Part shown: in pieces, positions 1-9,374 of the stretch | Layout of the letters: each line of letters begins with the position of its first letter | How positions within the stretch are numbered: the stretch's first letter is position 1 | Source: Dichetophora obliterata | Lineage: Eukaryota > Arthropoda > Insecta > Diptera > Sciomyzidae | DNA: 64,000 nucleotides | Reading direction: 5' to 3' | Assembly: GCA_963920525.1 (NCBI GenBank) | Contig: OY986438.1 | Span: 176,757,093-176,821,092 of the forward strand | The notes under the pieces: generated by a model | Seen by the model: only the letters and a program-made list of their open reading frames with translations | Database searches by the model: none | What the model was told of the DNA's origin: nothing | Position numbers and translations under genes: made by a program

Positions 1-1
1 T

Positions 2-1312
2 TTCCCGATCCTTCCCTTCGAGATTCAAAGAATAAGGAATTATTTGCAAAGACTAAAAGTTAATGAAAAGTCAAAAAGATCATTAGACTTCATAGGAAGT
101 GCGTGGAAATGGATAGCTGGAACTCCAGATCACCATGACCACGAAATATTAGTTAGTAAAATGAATAACGTTTTATTGAATAATAACAATCAAGTAATTA
201 TTAATAGATTAACTTTAGAAAAAATTAATGAAATATCTATTCTTACAAATAATATTATTAAAACATTTAAAGAAAAAGAAAATATAGAAAACGATACTAT
301 AATGAAAATAAAATATAAACTAGAATTAATAAAAGAAGAAGTTATAAACATTGCCTACGCCATACATTGGGCAAAAGCAAACATTGTAAATTCGTATGTT
401 TTAAGTAATAACGAAATAAATATTACAGAAACTTTAATTAAAAATGAAAACATTCCGTATGTAAACATTAATGAAGCTCTTGAATTCGCAAACGTAAAAA
501 TAGCTTCAAATAATAAAAATTTAATTTATATCGTTTCACTGCCTACAAGCGAAAGTAATTCTTGTAGTGTATTGTTACTGAAAGCTATAAAAAAAAGAAA
601 AATTGTTAACAAAATTAAATATGAAAATGTATTGCAATGTAAGAATAAGATATATGGAATAACAAAAAAATGTAAACATTTTAATGAATTAGAAATATGT
701 AATAAGGAAAATTTGATAGACATAAGTACTTCTGCCTGTATACCTAATTTATTAAAAAGCCTAAAACCAAACTGCACTATCACCAATAATGAACATATCC
801 CACAAATAGAAGAAATAGCTCCAGGTAATCTTTTCCTCAACGATTTTAAAGGACCTGCGGTAATCAACAATGAAACAATAACCCTCCAAGGAACCTACAT
901 AATTCGTCATACAAACTCCACAATCCAAATAGATGGAAGAAAAATAGTTAACATCGAAACAATACGTTACCATCCTATGCCAGCGATTCTGCAACCAGCA
1001 TCAGAGCTAGAAGTAAATGAAGAACATCTCTCACTTGAGAGACTGAAGCAACTTCATCTTAATAGCACAACAAAAATAGAGTTGCTAAAAAAGGACAATA
1101 TTATTCAGAGTGCAATGAGCTCGACATTGGCAATTTGCCTTACATTAATAATTTTGGCATTCATCATAAAAAATTTCAGTAAGTTCACAGGGCGAATTTG
1201 CAATAAAAAACCACCGACCCAAATTCAAGCTGAAATTGCTAAATCAACAGTGATCGGAGTCGAAGATATTGCAAACCACCTACGGTCATCGAACGAGGAC
1301 GTTCGAATTTAA
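2..1312 (+). CDS. env: Errantivirus (insect endogenous retrovirus) envelope protein, 5' end outside the window
   Basis: The frame is open from the window edge to a TAA ending at 1312, about 436 codons, with no stop or frameshift. A basic cleavage-type motif (K-S-K-R) near the start is followed by a hydrophobic Trp/Ile/Gly-rich stretch, the arrangement at the surface/transmembrane junction of errantiviral F-like envelope proteins. Near the C terminus (about 1108-1190) is one hydrophobic membrane segment followed by a basic cytoplasmic tail. Asn-X-Ser/Thr sites are frequent. The protein is typical of the 17.6/297/tom/ZAM group of Ty3-gypsy elements by general appearance, which is family knowledge rather than a search result. 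The real start lies upstream of the window; any early start codon seen here is internal. The intact frame suggests a fairly recent insertion. Confidence 0.85.
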   Translation, partial: FPILPFEIQRIRNYLQRLKVNEKSKRSLDFIGSAWKWIAGTPDHHDHEILVSKMNNVLLNNNNQVIINRLTLEKINEISILTNNIIKTFKEKENIENDTIMKIKYKLELIKEEVINIAYAIHWAKANIVNSYVLSNNEINITETLIKNENIPYVNINEALEFANVKIASNNKNLIYIVSLPTSESNSCSVLLLKAIKKRKIVNKIKYENVLQCKNKIYGITKKCKHFNELEICNKENLIDISTSACIPNLLKSLKPNCTITNNEHIPQIEEIAPGNLFLNDFKGPAVINNETITLQGTYIIRHTNSTIQIDGRKIVNIETIRYHPMPAILQPASELEVNEEHLSLERLKQLHLNSTTKIELLKKDNIIQSAMSSTLAICLTLIILAFIIKNFSKFTGRICNKKPPTQIQAEIAKSTVIGVEDIANHLRSSNEDVRI

Positions 1313-1319
1313 GGGCGGA

Positions 1320-1568
1320 GGAGTTAACGTAAATAATATTAAAAACTAAAATGCAAGCAAAAACTGCTGACAGCATGTCTGTGAATACACGCGCAACCAC
1401 TGCAGCGCAGCAATCTACGGGAAGCGACGCGTAAGCAAAACAGATAAATAAAATAACAACAAAACAACAAATAAAACAGGCAGCAGTAGGTTACTTTAAG
1501 TTATTAAAATTTATGTTAGCATAGTTCTTAAGTGTGTTTTAATAAATAAAGTCGCGTTTTGCGAATTA
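1320..1568 (+). mobile_element. Polypurine tract and 3' LTR of the errantivirus (right end approximate)
   Basis: Directly after the env stop is a purine run (AAGGGCGGAGG, 1311-1321), the expected plus-strand primer, followed by AGTTAACG, a plausible LTR start. An AATAAA polyadenylation signal at about 1541-1546 is followed by GCGAATT. I place the LTR end near 1568, but the 5' LTR is not in the window, so the exact end and target duplication cannot be confirmed. Confidence 0.55.
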
Positions 1569-1656
1569 AAAAAATATTTTTTTTTAATTACACCAATGTA
1601 TTAAAAATTAATTTATACAAACCCAAAAAATTTTATATTATATTACAGATTTATGG

Positions 1657-2156
1657 GAATTTAATTGCGAGCTGTAGATCAAGTAAGTTTTTGAAGAAGG
1701 CAACAACAACAACAACAACAACACTGTATAGAGTCAACCATACAGCTGATTATATAGTCTCTTTCGGAAATCGCTACATTTTCTCTCCAGTAGGCTTGAG
1801 TGATTAAGCAGTGATCAACTCACTGTCTAAGTCTTATATGACTCTACAATTGTTCGAAAAAATTCGTAAGAATTATTATGTTCTCATCAGCCATTTATGG
1901 CAATCATATGATTTAAAGCAGTTAGCTATTTAAAGATCAAGGCCATTAGCTCTACCAAGGTTGCCATCTGTTCTAGTTGCTTCTTATTTATTTCGCTATT
2001 CATTGGAGTTCGACGAGTCTGTCGAAATGCACCATAGAATTGAAACGATTTTTGCTTCGCTAGAAGCAAATGTTTTTTACTGAAAGGTGATTATTGTGGT
2101 TTTTGTTATTGCCGTCTTCAAAAACTTACTTGATCTAAAGCTTGCAATTAAATTCG
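1657..2156 (+). mobile_element. Inverted-repeat element, family A (MITE-like), copy 1
   Basis: The left end (about 1657-1706: AATTTAATTGCGAGC, then TAGATCAAGTAAGTTTTTG and GAAGGCAAC) is repeated in inverted orientation at 2109-2156. The interior carries a CAA-repeat and a segment beginning GTATAGAGTCAA that recurs at 55616-55990 and 58379-58690. A short inverted fragment is at 33905-33955. No transposase is present, so it is probably non-autonomous. No clear target duplication was found. Confidence 0.7.
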
Positions 2157-2228
2157 TGTAAACTAAATATATCACAATTAATTAATTTCAAATTTATGTT
2201 TACAAAAAAATTTTTGTTATTTTTGCAG

Positions 2229-2349
2229 CTCTTCTGGCTGGGCACACTGGGCGGACCTCCCCACAGCGGGCCCACATGGACGTTTGCGTCTCATAAATGA
2301 TTTTTTCAAAATTACTCTTGCAGCCTGTATCATTATGAAAATAATCTAA
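2229..2349 (+). other. Possible unrecognised exon: GC-rich block after a strong splice acceptor
   Basis: A pyrimidine-rich stretch ending TTTTTGCAG (2220-2228) is followed by about 60 bp of unusually GC-rich sequence (2229-2290) in a strongly AT-rich neighbourhood. Read with one leading base, the same phase as the Ets65A exon at 5187, it gives 39 codons (Ser-Ser-Gly-Trp at the start) to a TAA at 2347. It lies in the intron upstream of the ETS exon on the same strand, so it could be an alternative 3' exon of Ets65A. I do not recognise the peptide. It could also be chance or part of a mobile element. Confidence 0.3.
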
Positions 2350-2955
2350 GAAATGGTCAAATTTTGTACTATAATGAAAATTTTATGGAAAAATTGGCAC
2401 GGTTTAGTTATATAGCTTGCTAAAGTTTTTGCAACACACAGTCCTATATGAGCAGCGAAATGAAGAACGTTTTTAATATAATTTTTTCAACTCTTTTAAA
2501 TTGATCGTACAAGTATTATACACAGTTGCAAAGCATATAGTTTAAGCTTTTTGAAATAATAAAAAAGAAAACGAAAAAAAATTGTTTTATTTAATAAATT
2601 GAATAATTTTTATCAACCTTTTTTTAAATTTTTTTTATCTTTGATTAAGGTTTTAAAAAGTTGCACCATTTGCTTTCATAGTGCATTGATAACTAGACAA
2701 AAAAAAGGTGCTCCAATTTTGCCCTTTTTGAGAAATTTCGATATTGATAACGTAGGTGCATTGCAAAAAAATATCCCATAAGCTTTATATTATTTTTTTC
2801 TTAAGGACAAAGTGAGTTTAAACAAAGATTATCAGGAGAAAATGAAGTTGTGTCTGTTCTCAACTTGTTCATTGCTTCAATTGTTCCAATTAAATTTATA
2901 AACCAAAATAACAACATAGCTTCGTGGCAAAATCTAACTTATCTTCTGTCCGCTA
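2350..2955. other. No gene seen; AT-rich intronic sequence
   Basis: AT-rich sequence with poly-A/T runs, inside what should be the Ets65A intron upstream of 5187. I see no coding frame, repeat ends or RNA gene. Confidence 0.5.
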
Positions 2956-3288
2956 TTGTTACCCAATTTTGATTGTGTTTTTAAAAGAAATACCCAGAAA
3001 ACTAAAGAAGTTGTGAACGACATAGAAAATCAAATCAAAGAAATACATGTTACAATGTTTAATAAAAAGGAAGAAGTTGTTCAAATACAACATGAATTGT
3101 TTTTAACAATGCTCGAAGGAAAAGTTGGACAAGTCTTAACAGAAACAAGTTCGAGTGCTGTATGCACAGAGTGTGGGGCAAAACCAAGTGAAATGCACGA
3201 ATTGATTAAAGTAAAAGCCAAGCCAACAAATCAAAACACATTTAAGTACGGCTTATCTACTCTTCATGCTTGGATCGGTTTTCTGTAG
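2956..3288 (+). pseudogene. Fragment of a transposon-like protein of uncertain family
   Basis: A 110-codon frame contains a basic, Glu/Lys-rich coiled part, then a Cys-X2-Cys-Gly-Ala-Lys-Pro motif (about residues 69-75) and a C-terminal segment with Tyr-Gly-Leu-Ser-Thr-Leu-His-Ala-Trp-Ile. The last motif looks like one found in uncharacterised, multi-copy arthropod proteins I associate with transposable elements, but I cannot name the family. The frame stops abruptly just after that motif, where such proteins normally continue, so this is likely a broken copy. It has no recognisable start context. Confidence 0.4.
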
Positions 3289-3689
3289 TTGATACTTCAT
3301 ATATCTTACAATCTTTCTTTTTCTAAGTGGTCTGCGAATACTTTCGATAATAAACAATGCAAGGAAGAGAATAAAAGACATGTTCAAAATGAAAAAAAAA
3401 ATATAACTTTGAGTTTAATGGATTTTAAAAAAGTATGTCGAATGATTTAACAAATACTTCAGTTTTAGTACGAAAAACTAAAATGATTGTTGAAAAAAAT
3501 TATTCACATGATTCAATAAATATCATAGAAAATATATTCTAAATTTGGCTTAATTATTGCAAGAGATAAGAGAATTAAAGAATTTTGAAACGCAGTACTA
3601 AAACACAACATGGATTTTGAAAAAAAGTAGGTTTAAACAATTTATTGAATATCATAGATTTATGGGTTCTGATTTGATGTTTTTAATTT

Positions 3690-4440
3690 TATAGATTTAG
3701 TAGCGGTGTTTTGAGTATGATTCTATCCAAATTAGAAGGTTAGAATGAAAACCTCGGCTATGCAGCTTTTTAAGTAATTTGTTATGAATTACTTTGTCAA
3801 ATGCCTTTTCAAAATCAGTAATAATAACATCGGTTTGCGAATGATTTTTGAAGTTTTTTATAATATAGGTACAAAAACGGACCAAGTTTGTTGTGGTAGA
3901 CCTACCGGTTTAAAGACCACGTTGTTGATCAAATATCACCGACTTAAGGTGAGTCGAAATTCCAAATAAATAATTGAGGGATGGAAAAGATTTTGTAGAT
4001 CGGTCTATAGTTGCTTATATTCCACTTAGGACTCGACTTGTGGATTGGATCGATATGAGACAATCACCTACTCTTGAGGAAATTGCCGCTTTTTAATGAC
4101 ACTCTTAAGATTTTAGAAAGTTCGACAGATAAGGATGCCGCATAGTTTTTAAGTATAATGGGTGCAATACCATCAGGACCTCCCATATTTTTACATTTTA
4201 GACCATTTGGGACTCTTTCTACGTCGAATTCATTGAAATGCAAATCCCCAAAATCTAGATTGATTGTAGCAGATCATACTTCGTAAGCGGAAGGAACGTC
4301 ACTATCCGAATACACAGATTAAAAATAGTTAGCAAAGAAATTGCAGATGGTTTGAGTGTCATCAGATGAGCAATCCAAAAGAAACGTAGTACTAGATAGT
4401 ACTATCAATTTCGATTTAAGATTCAGTGTTTATTAAGTAT
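3690..4440 (-). pseudogene. Decayed reverse transcriptase of a jockey-clade non-LTR retrotransposon
   Basis: Read on the minus strand, the pieces in order resemble LINE reverse transcriptase: a Gly-Pro-Asp-Gly-Ile-Ala-Pro motif (RC of about 4160-4200), an Asn-Tyr-Arg-Pro-Ile motif (about 4000-4030), and Asp-Phe-Glu-Lys-Ala-Phe-Asp-Lys-Val (about 3800-3830). Stops and frameshifts separate them. The catalytic Phe-x-Asp-Asp part is missing. It sits in the Ets65A intron, antisense to that gene. Confidence 0.7.
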
Positions 4441-5186
4441 AAGCAGTATACAAATTTATTGAGTGTGTCGAATAGTCTTTGATGTTGAAGGTAGTTTAAT
4501 TTTAAGTGAGGATCGGTTTTGGCTTCTCTGCAACACTTATTTGCTTTATTTTTGCTATGTTTGAAAGTCTTCCAAGGTGGATTTCTATTTGAATTAAAAA
4601 CTTTTTTGAACGAATAAGTTTATTGCTTCATTAAGAATTTCTAAAAACTTATCATACATTAATTTCAAATCCATTTCATATAGGATGTCATTTGAAGGAT
4701 AGGATAATTGAAATAGGATGTTGAAGATAATTATTCTCACTTGAAAAAAAAATTGAAAAAAACTCTTTCATCTGTCTGTAGATACCGCTTTTTTATCTCT
4801 TTTTATGTAGATAGTGCGTTTTTGTTTGAATAATTGCTTTAATTTGTGCAGATATGAAATTTCATGCTAAAATAATAAGCAATTGAGCAAAAAATTCGAA
4901 ATTTTGATTTTATTTTCTTAAAGATGGAAGAAAGATTATTAAGAAAAAACAATAAAATTGATTTTGATTTTCATGCTGGATGCCGCACTCTTCCTTATGA
5001 AGGCAAAATAGCTCGCGGAAGCTGTTGCTAAATGTGTAGTAAAAAAAATTGGACAGAAACCACGGTCAAAATAACGGAAAGAAACTTCTGTTCATTTAAC
5101 TCTATAAGAAGTAATGACTTATAGAAATTTTTTTAATTTTAAAGTTTTTGGTAAAAAGAGAAAAATTCAATATTCCTTTATTGCAG
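4441..5186. other. Intron sequence upstream of the ETS exon, no gene seen
   Basis: AT-rich sequence that ends in the splice acceptor TTCCTTTATTGCAG (5173-5186). The left part may hold further degenerate LINE sequence, but I see no convincing motif. Confidence 0.45.
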
Positions 5187-5395
5187 GTACTACTACGACA
5201 AGAATATCATGACGAAGGTGCATGGCAAGCGTTACGCCTACAAGTTTGATTTTCAAGGTCTCGCCGCTGCCACTCAACCAGCCGCCAGCGATCCCACCTA
5301 CAAATACCAGAGTGATCTGTTTATGACTCCATATCATCACAGCGCCAAGTTGAGCTCCTTCATGAGCCCACATCATGGCATGACATCGTCCTCAG
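5187..5395 (+). CDS. Ets65A: Ets65A, penultimate exon: C-terminal part of the ETS DNA-binding domain
   Basis: The exon follows an AG acceptor at 5185-5186 and ends at a GTAGG donor at 5396. Its first base completes a codon begun in an upstream exon outside the window. It encodes the end of an ETS domain of the ERG/FLI type: [20 protein letters not shown], covering the recognition-helix end and the final beta strand. It then continues with the Leu-Phe-Met-Thr-Pro-Tyr-His-His tail typical of the fly member. ETS proteins bind GGAA-core DNA in the nucleus. The residues downstream of the domain match my memory of Drosophila Ets65A rather than Ets21C. The main ETS exon must lie left of the window, so the intron carries the errantivirus and the LINE remnant. 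Confidence 0.85.
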
Positions 5396-5461
5396 GTAGG
5401 CATTGGAACTTCTACTATTTCTTCAGATGTCCTTTTAATTAACTGTTTTGTTTTTCGATAG

Positions 5462-5598
5462 CCTCGATATTCCCCTCAGCTGCTTCATGGGGCAATTGGG
5501 GCAACCCAGCAACGAATCTGTATCAGCCCCATTCGATGGGTCACGTGACGCCATCGCATGTTGCACCACACTTGAGCTCATATCCACACTATGCATGA
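5462..5598 (+). CDS. Ets65A: Ets65A, last coding exon
   Basis: A 66-bp intron (5396-5461, GTAGG...GATAG) joins phase 1 to phase 1: the codon split across it reads GCC. The exon encodes the conserved Ala/Trp/Asn and His/Ser/Pro-rich C terminus ending Ser-Ser-Tyr-Pro-His-Tyr-Ala, then TGA at 5596-5598. The stop is followed by C, a context favourable to readthrough. The sequence after the stop stays coding-like in this frame (see the entry at 5599). Confidence 0.85.
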
Positions 5599-6210
5599 CC
5601 ATCATCGTCCGGGGGTGGTTTCTAATATGAAAACAACTCCATTGCTAGCAGCAGCGCCAGCAGTCATGCAGCGGCCGCAGCAGCAGCAGCGGCAGCACAC
5701 AATAGCAATGTTGCCGCACTCAACAATAACAGTAACAACAATAGCAACAACATTAATAACATAACCTCCAGCAGTAGCAGCGGCAGCGCCAATAACAACA
5801 ACCATGCCATCAGTAGCAGTAGCGCCGGTCTTATCGGCAGCAATAATCATTTGAATATCGCCACGGCTACGTTCACCGCCACCCCCACCAGCATGGGTGG
5901 CAGCAGTTTTGGCAGCATTGGTGGTATTGGTGTGGGGGTGGGTGTGGGTGTGGGCATGGGTATGGGTGGCGCCATTGCTGCGGGCGGCAACCTTAACTCT
6001 ATCGTTGTTGGCAATCGCCTAATGAACCCTCCAGGCTTGCCGACGATATTGAAATGATGCCATTTTGAAAATTTTTGCATAAAATCAAGCTCGTATCCCA
6101 CACCGCCACCACCTCACCACCACCCACACACTTACAGTGAGGAGATGATAAACCATTTTAACGAAACCACCAACACAACCAAGCCGAATCGAACAACCCC
6201 CTTTTTCTGA
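5599..6210 (+). other. Coding-like sequence in frame after the Ets65A stop
   Basis: In the reading frame of the last exon, only TAA 5623, TGA 6055 and TGA 6208 interrupt 612 bases. The segment 5626-6054 is 143 codons without a stop and would encode Ala-, Asn-, Ser- and Gly/Val-rich tracts of the kind common in fly transcription factors. The segment 6058-6207 would encode a Pro/His-rich run and then a less biased stretch with Glu-Glu-Met-Ile-Asn-His-Phe. It may be a decayed or alternatively spliced coding tail, a stop-readthrough extension, or a 3' UTR whose triplet repeats happen to stay open. I saw no convincing splice pair that removes the stops. Confidence 0.45.
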
Positions 6211-7497
6211 ACCTGAAACACAGGTACACATTATTATGTATACTGAGTGAAAAAAAACAAAACAAAAGAAAACAAAACCAAAACAAAAAACAAAAGAGCA
6301 AAAAGGATAAAATTACCAAAAAACAATAAATACATACAAATTCAAAAAACTTAATAGAAAATAGGTCTTAAATGTAGAAAAGATCAAAAAAATAGATGCA
6401 TGTTTATGGGTGAATGTGTGTGTTTGTGTAGGTGTGTCTATTAAAGCGTGAATTGTTTTGCCATATACTATACATAATATTGAAAAGAGATAAAATTGAA
6501 TAGAAACTACTTATTGCAAAAACATAATAGGTCTGTTTTCGTACTAACTTCAAGTAATTGTAATAGAATAGAGAGCGACATTTTGTATGTCAGTCGTCTC
6601 TCTCGAGCTTCAAAAATTTGTAAAATAACGCTTTCAAGCAACTTCAAATTACTTGAATCGAGTGCGGAAACAGACCTAATAAGTCACATAAATTCCAATA
6701 TTATTATTTTATATCTGTTCCTTGACTTGTTTTCGCTGATTTCGATTCTTTGAAGTTATTAAGGATATTATCCGCTAAAATCTGACCTTAGGCGCTATAG
6801 TTTCTTTGAACATTTTCATGTTTTTATACAAATGTATACGAATATTTTTAAACTTATAAGGTAGTTTTTTTCAAAGTTTTTACTATGTGGCATATGTTTT
6901 TACAATAAGCTAGCTCTTCAATTGAACCATCAAGTTGGAGCAGCCAAAGTGAACCTTTTCTCCACAGTCTGCTTATTCTACAACTCACATCATCATCATT
7001 ATTATCATCATGTAACATCGTTTGTAAATGTATATTCCTAGGACAAACTTTTGAATAGCCTAAGCGAGAATTTTTAAAAAACCCCTTTTAAAGTTCGTCT
7101 ATAAAGTAAAATTGTTGTAAATACCTACAAATCTAGATTTTATGTGTGTATTTATAGATGTATGTATTTAAAAACAAACCCCTCTCCATAACTGTTTATA
7201 TATACTTAAACGATTTAAACTTAAGCATAAAAGTTAAATATATAATCAAAAAAGCATATTAATAACAAAAAAAAAAAAAATTGCTCTATCTAGTGTATTT
7301 TTAGCAATAATTGAACACCGATGATATTTGTAAAGATAAACTTCATGTATTTAGAGAATGTTTTCCCGAAAAATTATTAAAACCAAATAATCTTAATTCT
7401 TAAAATGCATTTAAGAATGCAAATAATCATTTTCAACCATAACAGTTGTTTATGTTAAGCAAAGAAAGTAATAAAACGATTTACGTACAACATGTTG
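6211..7497 (+). other. Ets65A 3' untranslated / downstream region
   Basis: Noncoding AT-rich sequence with several AATAAA-type signals, the first convincing one near 6327 (AACAATAAATAC). A MITE sits at 6529-6677. I see no further gene. Which signal ends the transcript cannot be decided from sequence alone. Confidence 0.5.
6529..6677. mobile_element. Short MITE with about 32-bp terminal inverted repeats
   Basis: The left end AGGTCTGTTTTCGTACT and the reverse complement of the right end (AGGTCTGTTTCCGCACT) match over about 32 bp, continuing through CAAGTAATT. Both sides carry AAT (6526-6528 and 6678-6680), a possible 3-bp target duplication. No coding capacity. Confidence 0.7.
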
Positions 7498-7501
7498 TTA
7501 A

Positions 7502-9370
7502 CCCTAGTTCGGCCGACGATGTTTATAACCCATTATGGGCCGACGCAGTCACCCCGGTGACTGTGTTATAAAATATTATTAATTCTGCATTATAGAGGAA
7601 ATTTTGCGAAAAAATTGGCTAAATTTAAGATAATTATCTGCCAACACAAACAGCTGATGAGTTTGACCGTTTGTATTTTCAGTAATTGTGTTAAAAATTA
7701 ATTCAGTGTAATTAGGGCCAATTTTTCTGAGCAAGTTGATTTCAGTTTCTGGTTTAAATAAAGTTTAAGCCAAGGTGTAATTTTTTCAGTTAATATTGAC
7801 CAAAGTTCAAACGCCCAATATTGGTGGGTTAAGCTTTGGCCAACTTGCCATATGATTTTGATGGAGGATTTGTTTATGCGATAGTTTTAATTCAATACTT
7901 CAAAAGCTAAAGAAAGAAATTGAAATGCATTCAGACAAAGAAAATATATGTATTGCTGAAATATATCCTTTGAATAAAACAGTTTTAAGAAGAGTGAAAA
8001 GTGGACGTTCACACCCGAATATTTCTAATATGTATGCAGAAAAGGAGTTATTTCAAAGATTTCGACTTTCCAAGTCGGCTGCAATCAAAAACTCAATTTC
8101 TTAAGTGGCAATTTGTGGTTCTTATTTTAATAACGTTAACACAAAACTGGTAAAATCAGAAAAAACTTCTTAAAAACTCGATAGAAATCGAATATTTTTG
8201 ATGTTTAATGGTGTTACCATATCAATAAACACAAAACTGCTGGTTACGTAAGCAAGCACTGAAAAACTGATTGTGTAGCTCAACTCTAATTAACTTTAAT
8301 CTACGATTAATTAAACTCTTATTAACTAAGGCTATAACGGATGCGAAGATGATGAATGGGTACCAGACGGCGAAATTGCATCGGATGCTAAGATAGATGT
8401 TGTGATTGACGAATTGAATGAGCACGATAGCGATAAAGAAATAGATGCAGCCCATAATTATGTCGAAAACGCTATGATGAATATATAGGAGCCGCAATTG
8501 GTGTATGATGAGCCCGATGGCACAGTGACTCAGAGATCATTTTATTTCGTCATATTGCTTCAGGTTGACCTACTTGCAAAGATCTTATAGGCCGCTTCAA
8601 TGCAATCAATTTGTTGCTCTCCATTATTATGAAGGATATAATAGTGCGGCACACAAATAGAAAAGGATGGCCCAAAACTGGAACAAGAATCATCCACAGT
8701 CACTCTGAGCATGGGAAAAGATTGATGATATCGAAATGGGTCCCCTTTTTTGGAATTCTTTTGGGTTGTGATGTTCATAAATCCAGCATTGAGATCATCG
8801 ATAATCGTCTAAGCCAGCGCAAAACCGCATAAAAATTCTTTGGACCTACGATGCGTAAGTCAGCTGCGCGTTGCTTGATATGTTATATTTGGGTCGGCAG
8901 CCTGGTCAGGCACAGCTCCTTATTTAGGTGAAAACCTGAGTTAAAATGCTAAAGACAACAAAAATGTTTTCTTACAGCGGAACTCGCCCAAAATGTGTCT
9001 AGTTTGTAAATGGCCTGCGTGACAGGACCATATTGAAACTATAGTCAAATGTATTCAATGCAAGGAATATCTTATAAAAGCAATTTCAATTCTATTAAAA
9101 TTAATTAAATTTATGTAGTTAAATTTATATTTATGCATTTTTATATTGTCACCCAGGTGACTGCATCGGCAGAAATAAGAATAACTAAGTTTCAATAGGT
9201 AATAGTTGACAAAGAATAAAATGAAAAAATTTTATTTTGTGTTTTTTGTACTTAAAATTCATTAGTTTAAGATGTCACGGAAGATGGGTTAATATAGCTG
9301 ATTGAAAACATAGTTTTTTGTGTGAAAAAGGTGAAATAGTCACCCCGGTGACTCGTCGGCCGAACTAGGG
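7502..9370 (+). mobile_element. piggyBac-like DNA transposon, 1.87 kb, decayed
   Basis: The ends are inverted: CCCTAGTTCGGCCGACGA at the left, and the reverse complement of the right end reads the same. TTAA lies on both sides (7498-7501 and 9371-9374), and TTAA plus CCCTAG is the piggyBac hallmark. Just inside both ends is GTCACCCCGGTGACT, itself a palindrome. The interior has a plus-strand transposase remnant at 8320-8830. At 1.87 kb with stops it is probably a degraded, formerly autonomous copy. Confidence 0.85.
8320..8832 (+). pseudogene. Remnant of piggyBac-type transposase
   Basis: Frames on the plus strand give an acidic Asp/Glu-rich piece (about 8330-8490), usual for the N-terminal part of piggyBac transposases. 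Further right is a piece with Phe-Phe-Gly-Ile-Leu-Leu-Gly followed by a Ser-Ile-Glu-Ile-Ile-Asp segment (about 8745-8810), resembling the start of the conserved catalytic region. Stops and frame changes separate them, and the catalytic aspartates further on are not recognisable. Confidence 0.5.
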
Positions 9371-9374
9371 TTAA

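Noticed and set aside
5448..6101. Other frames overlapping Ets65A, including a Pro/Thr/Met-rich one on the minus strand at 5847-6101
   Set aside because: They are by-products of triplet repeats; the spliced plus-strand reading is clearly the gene.
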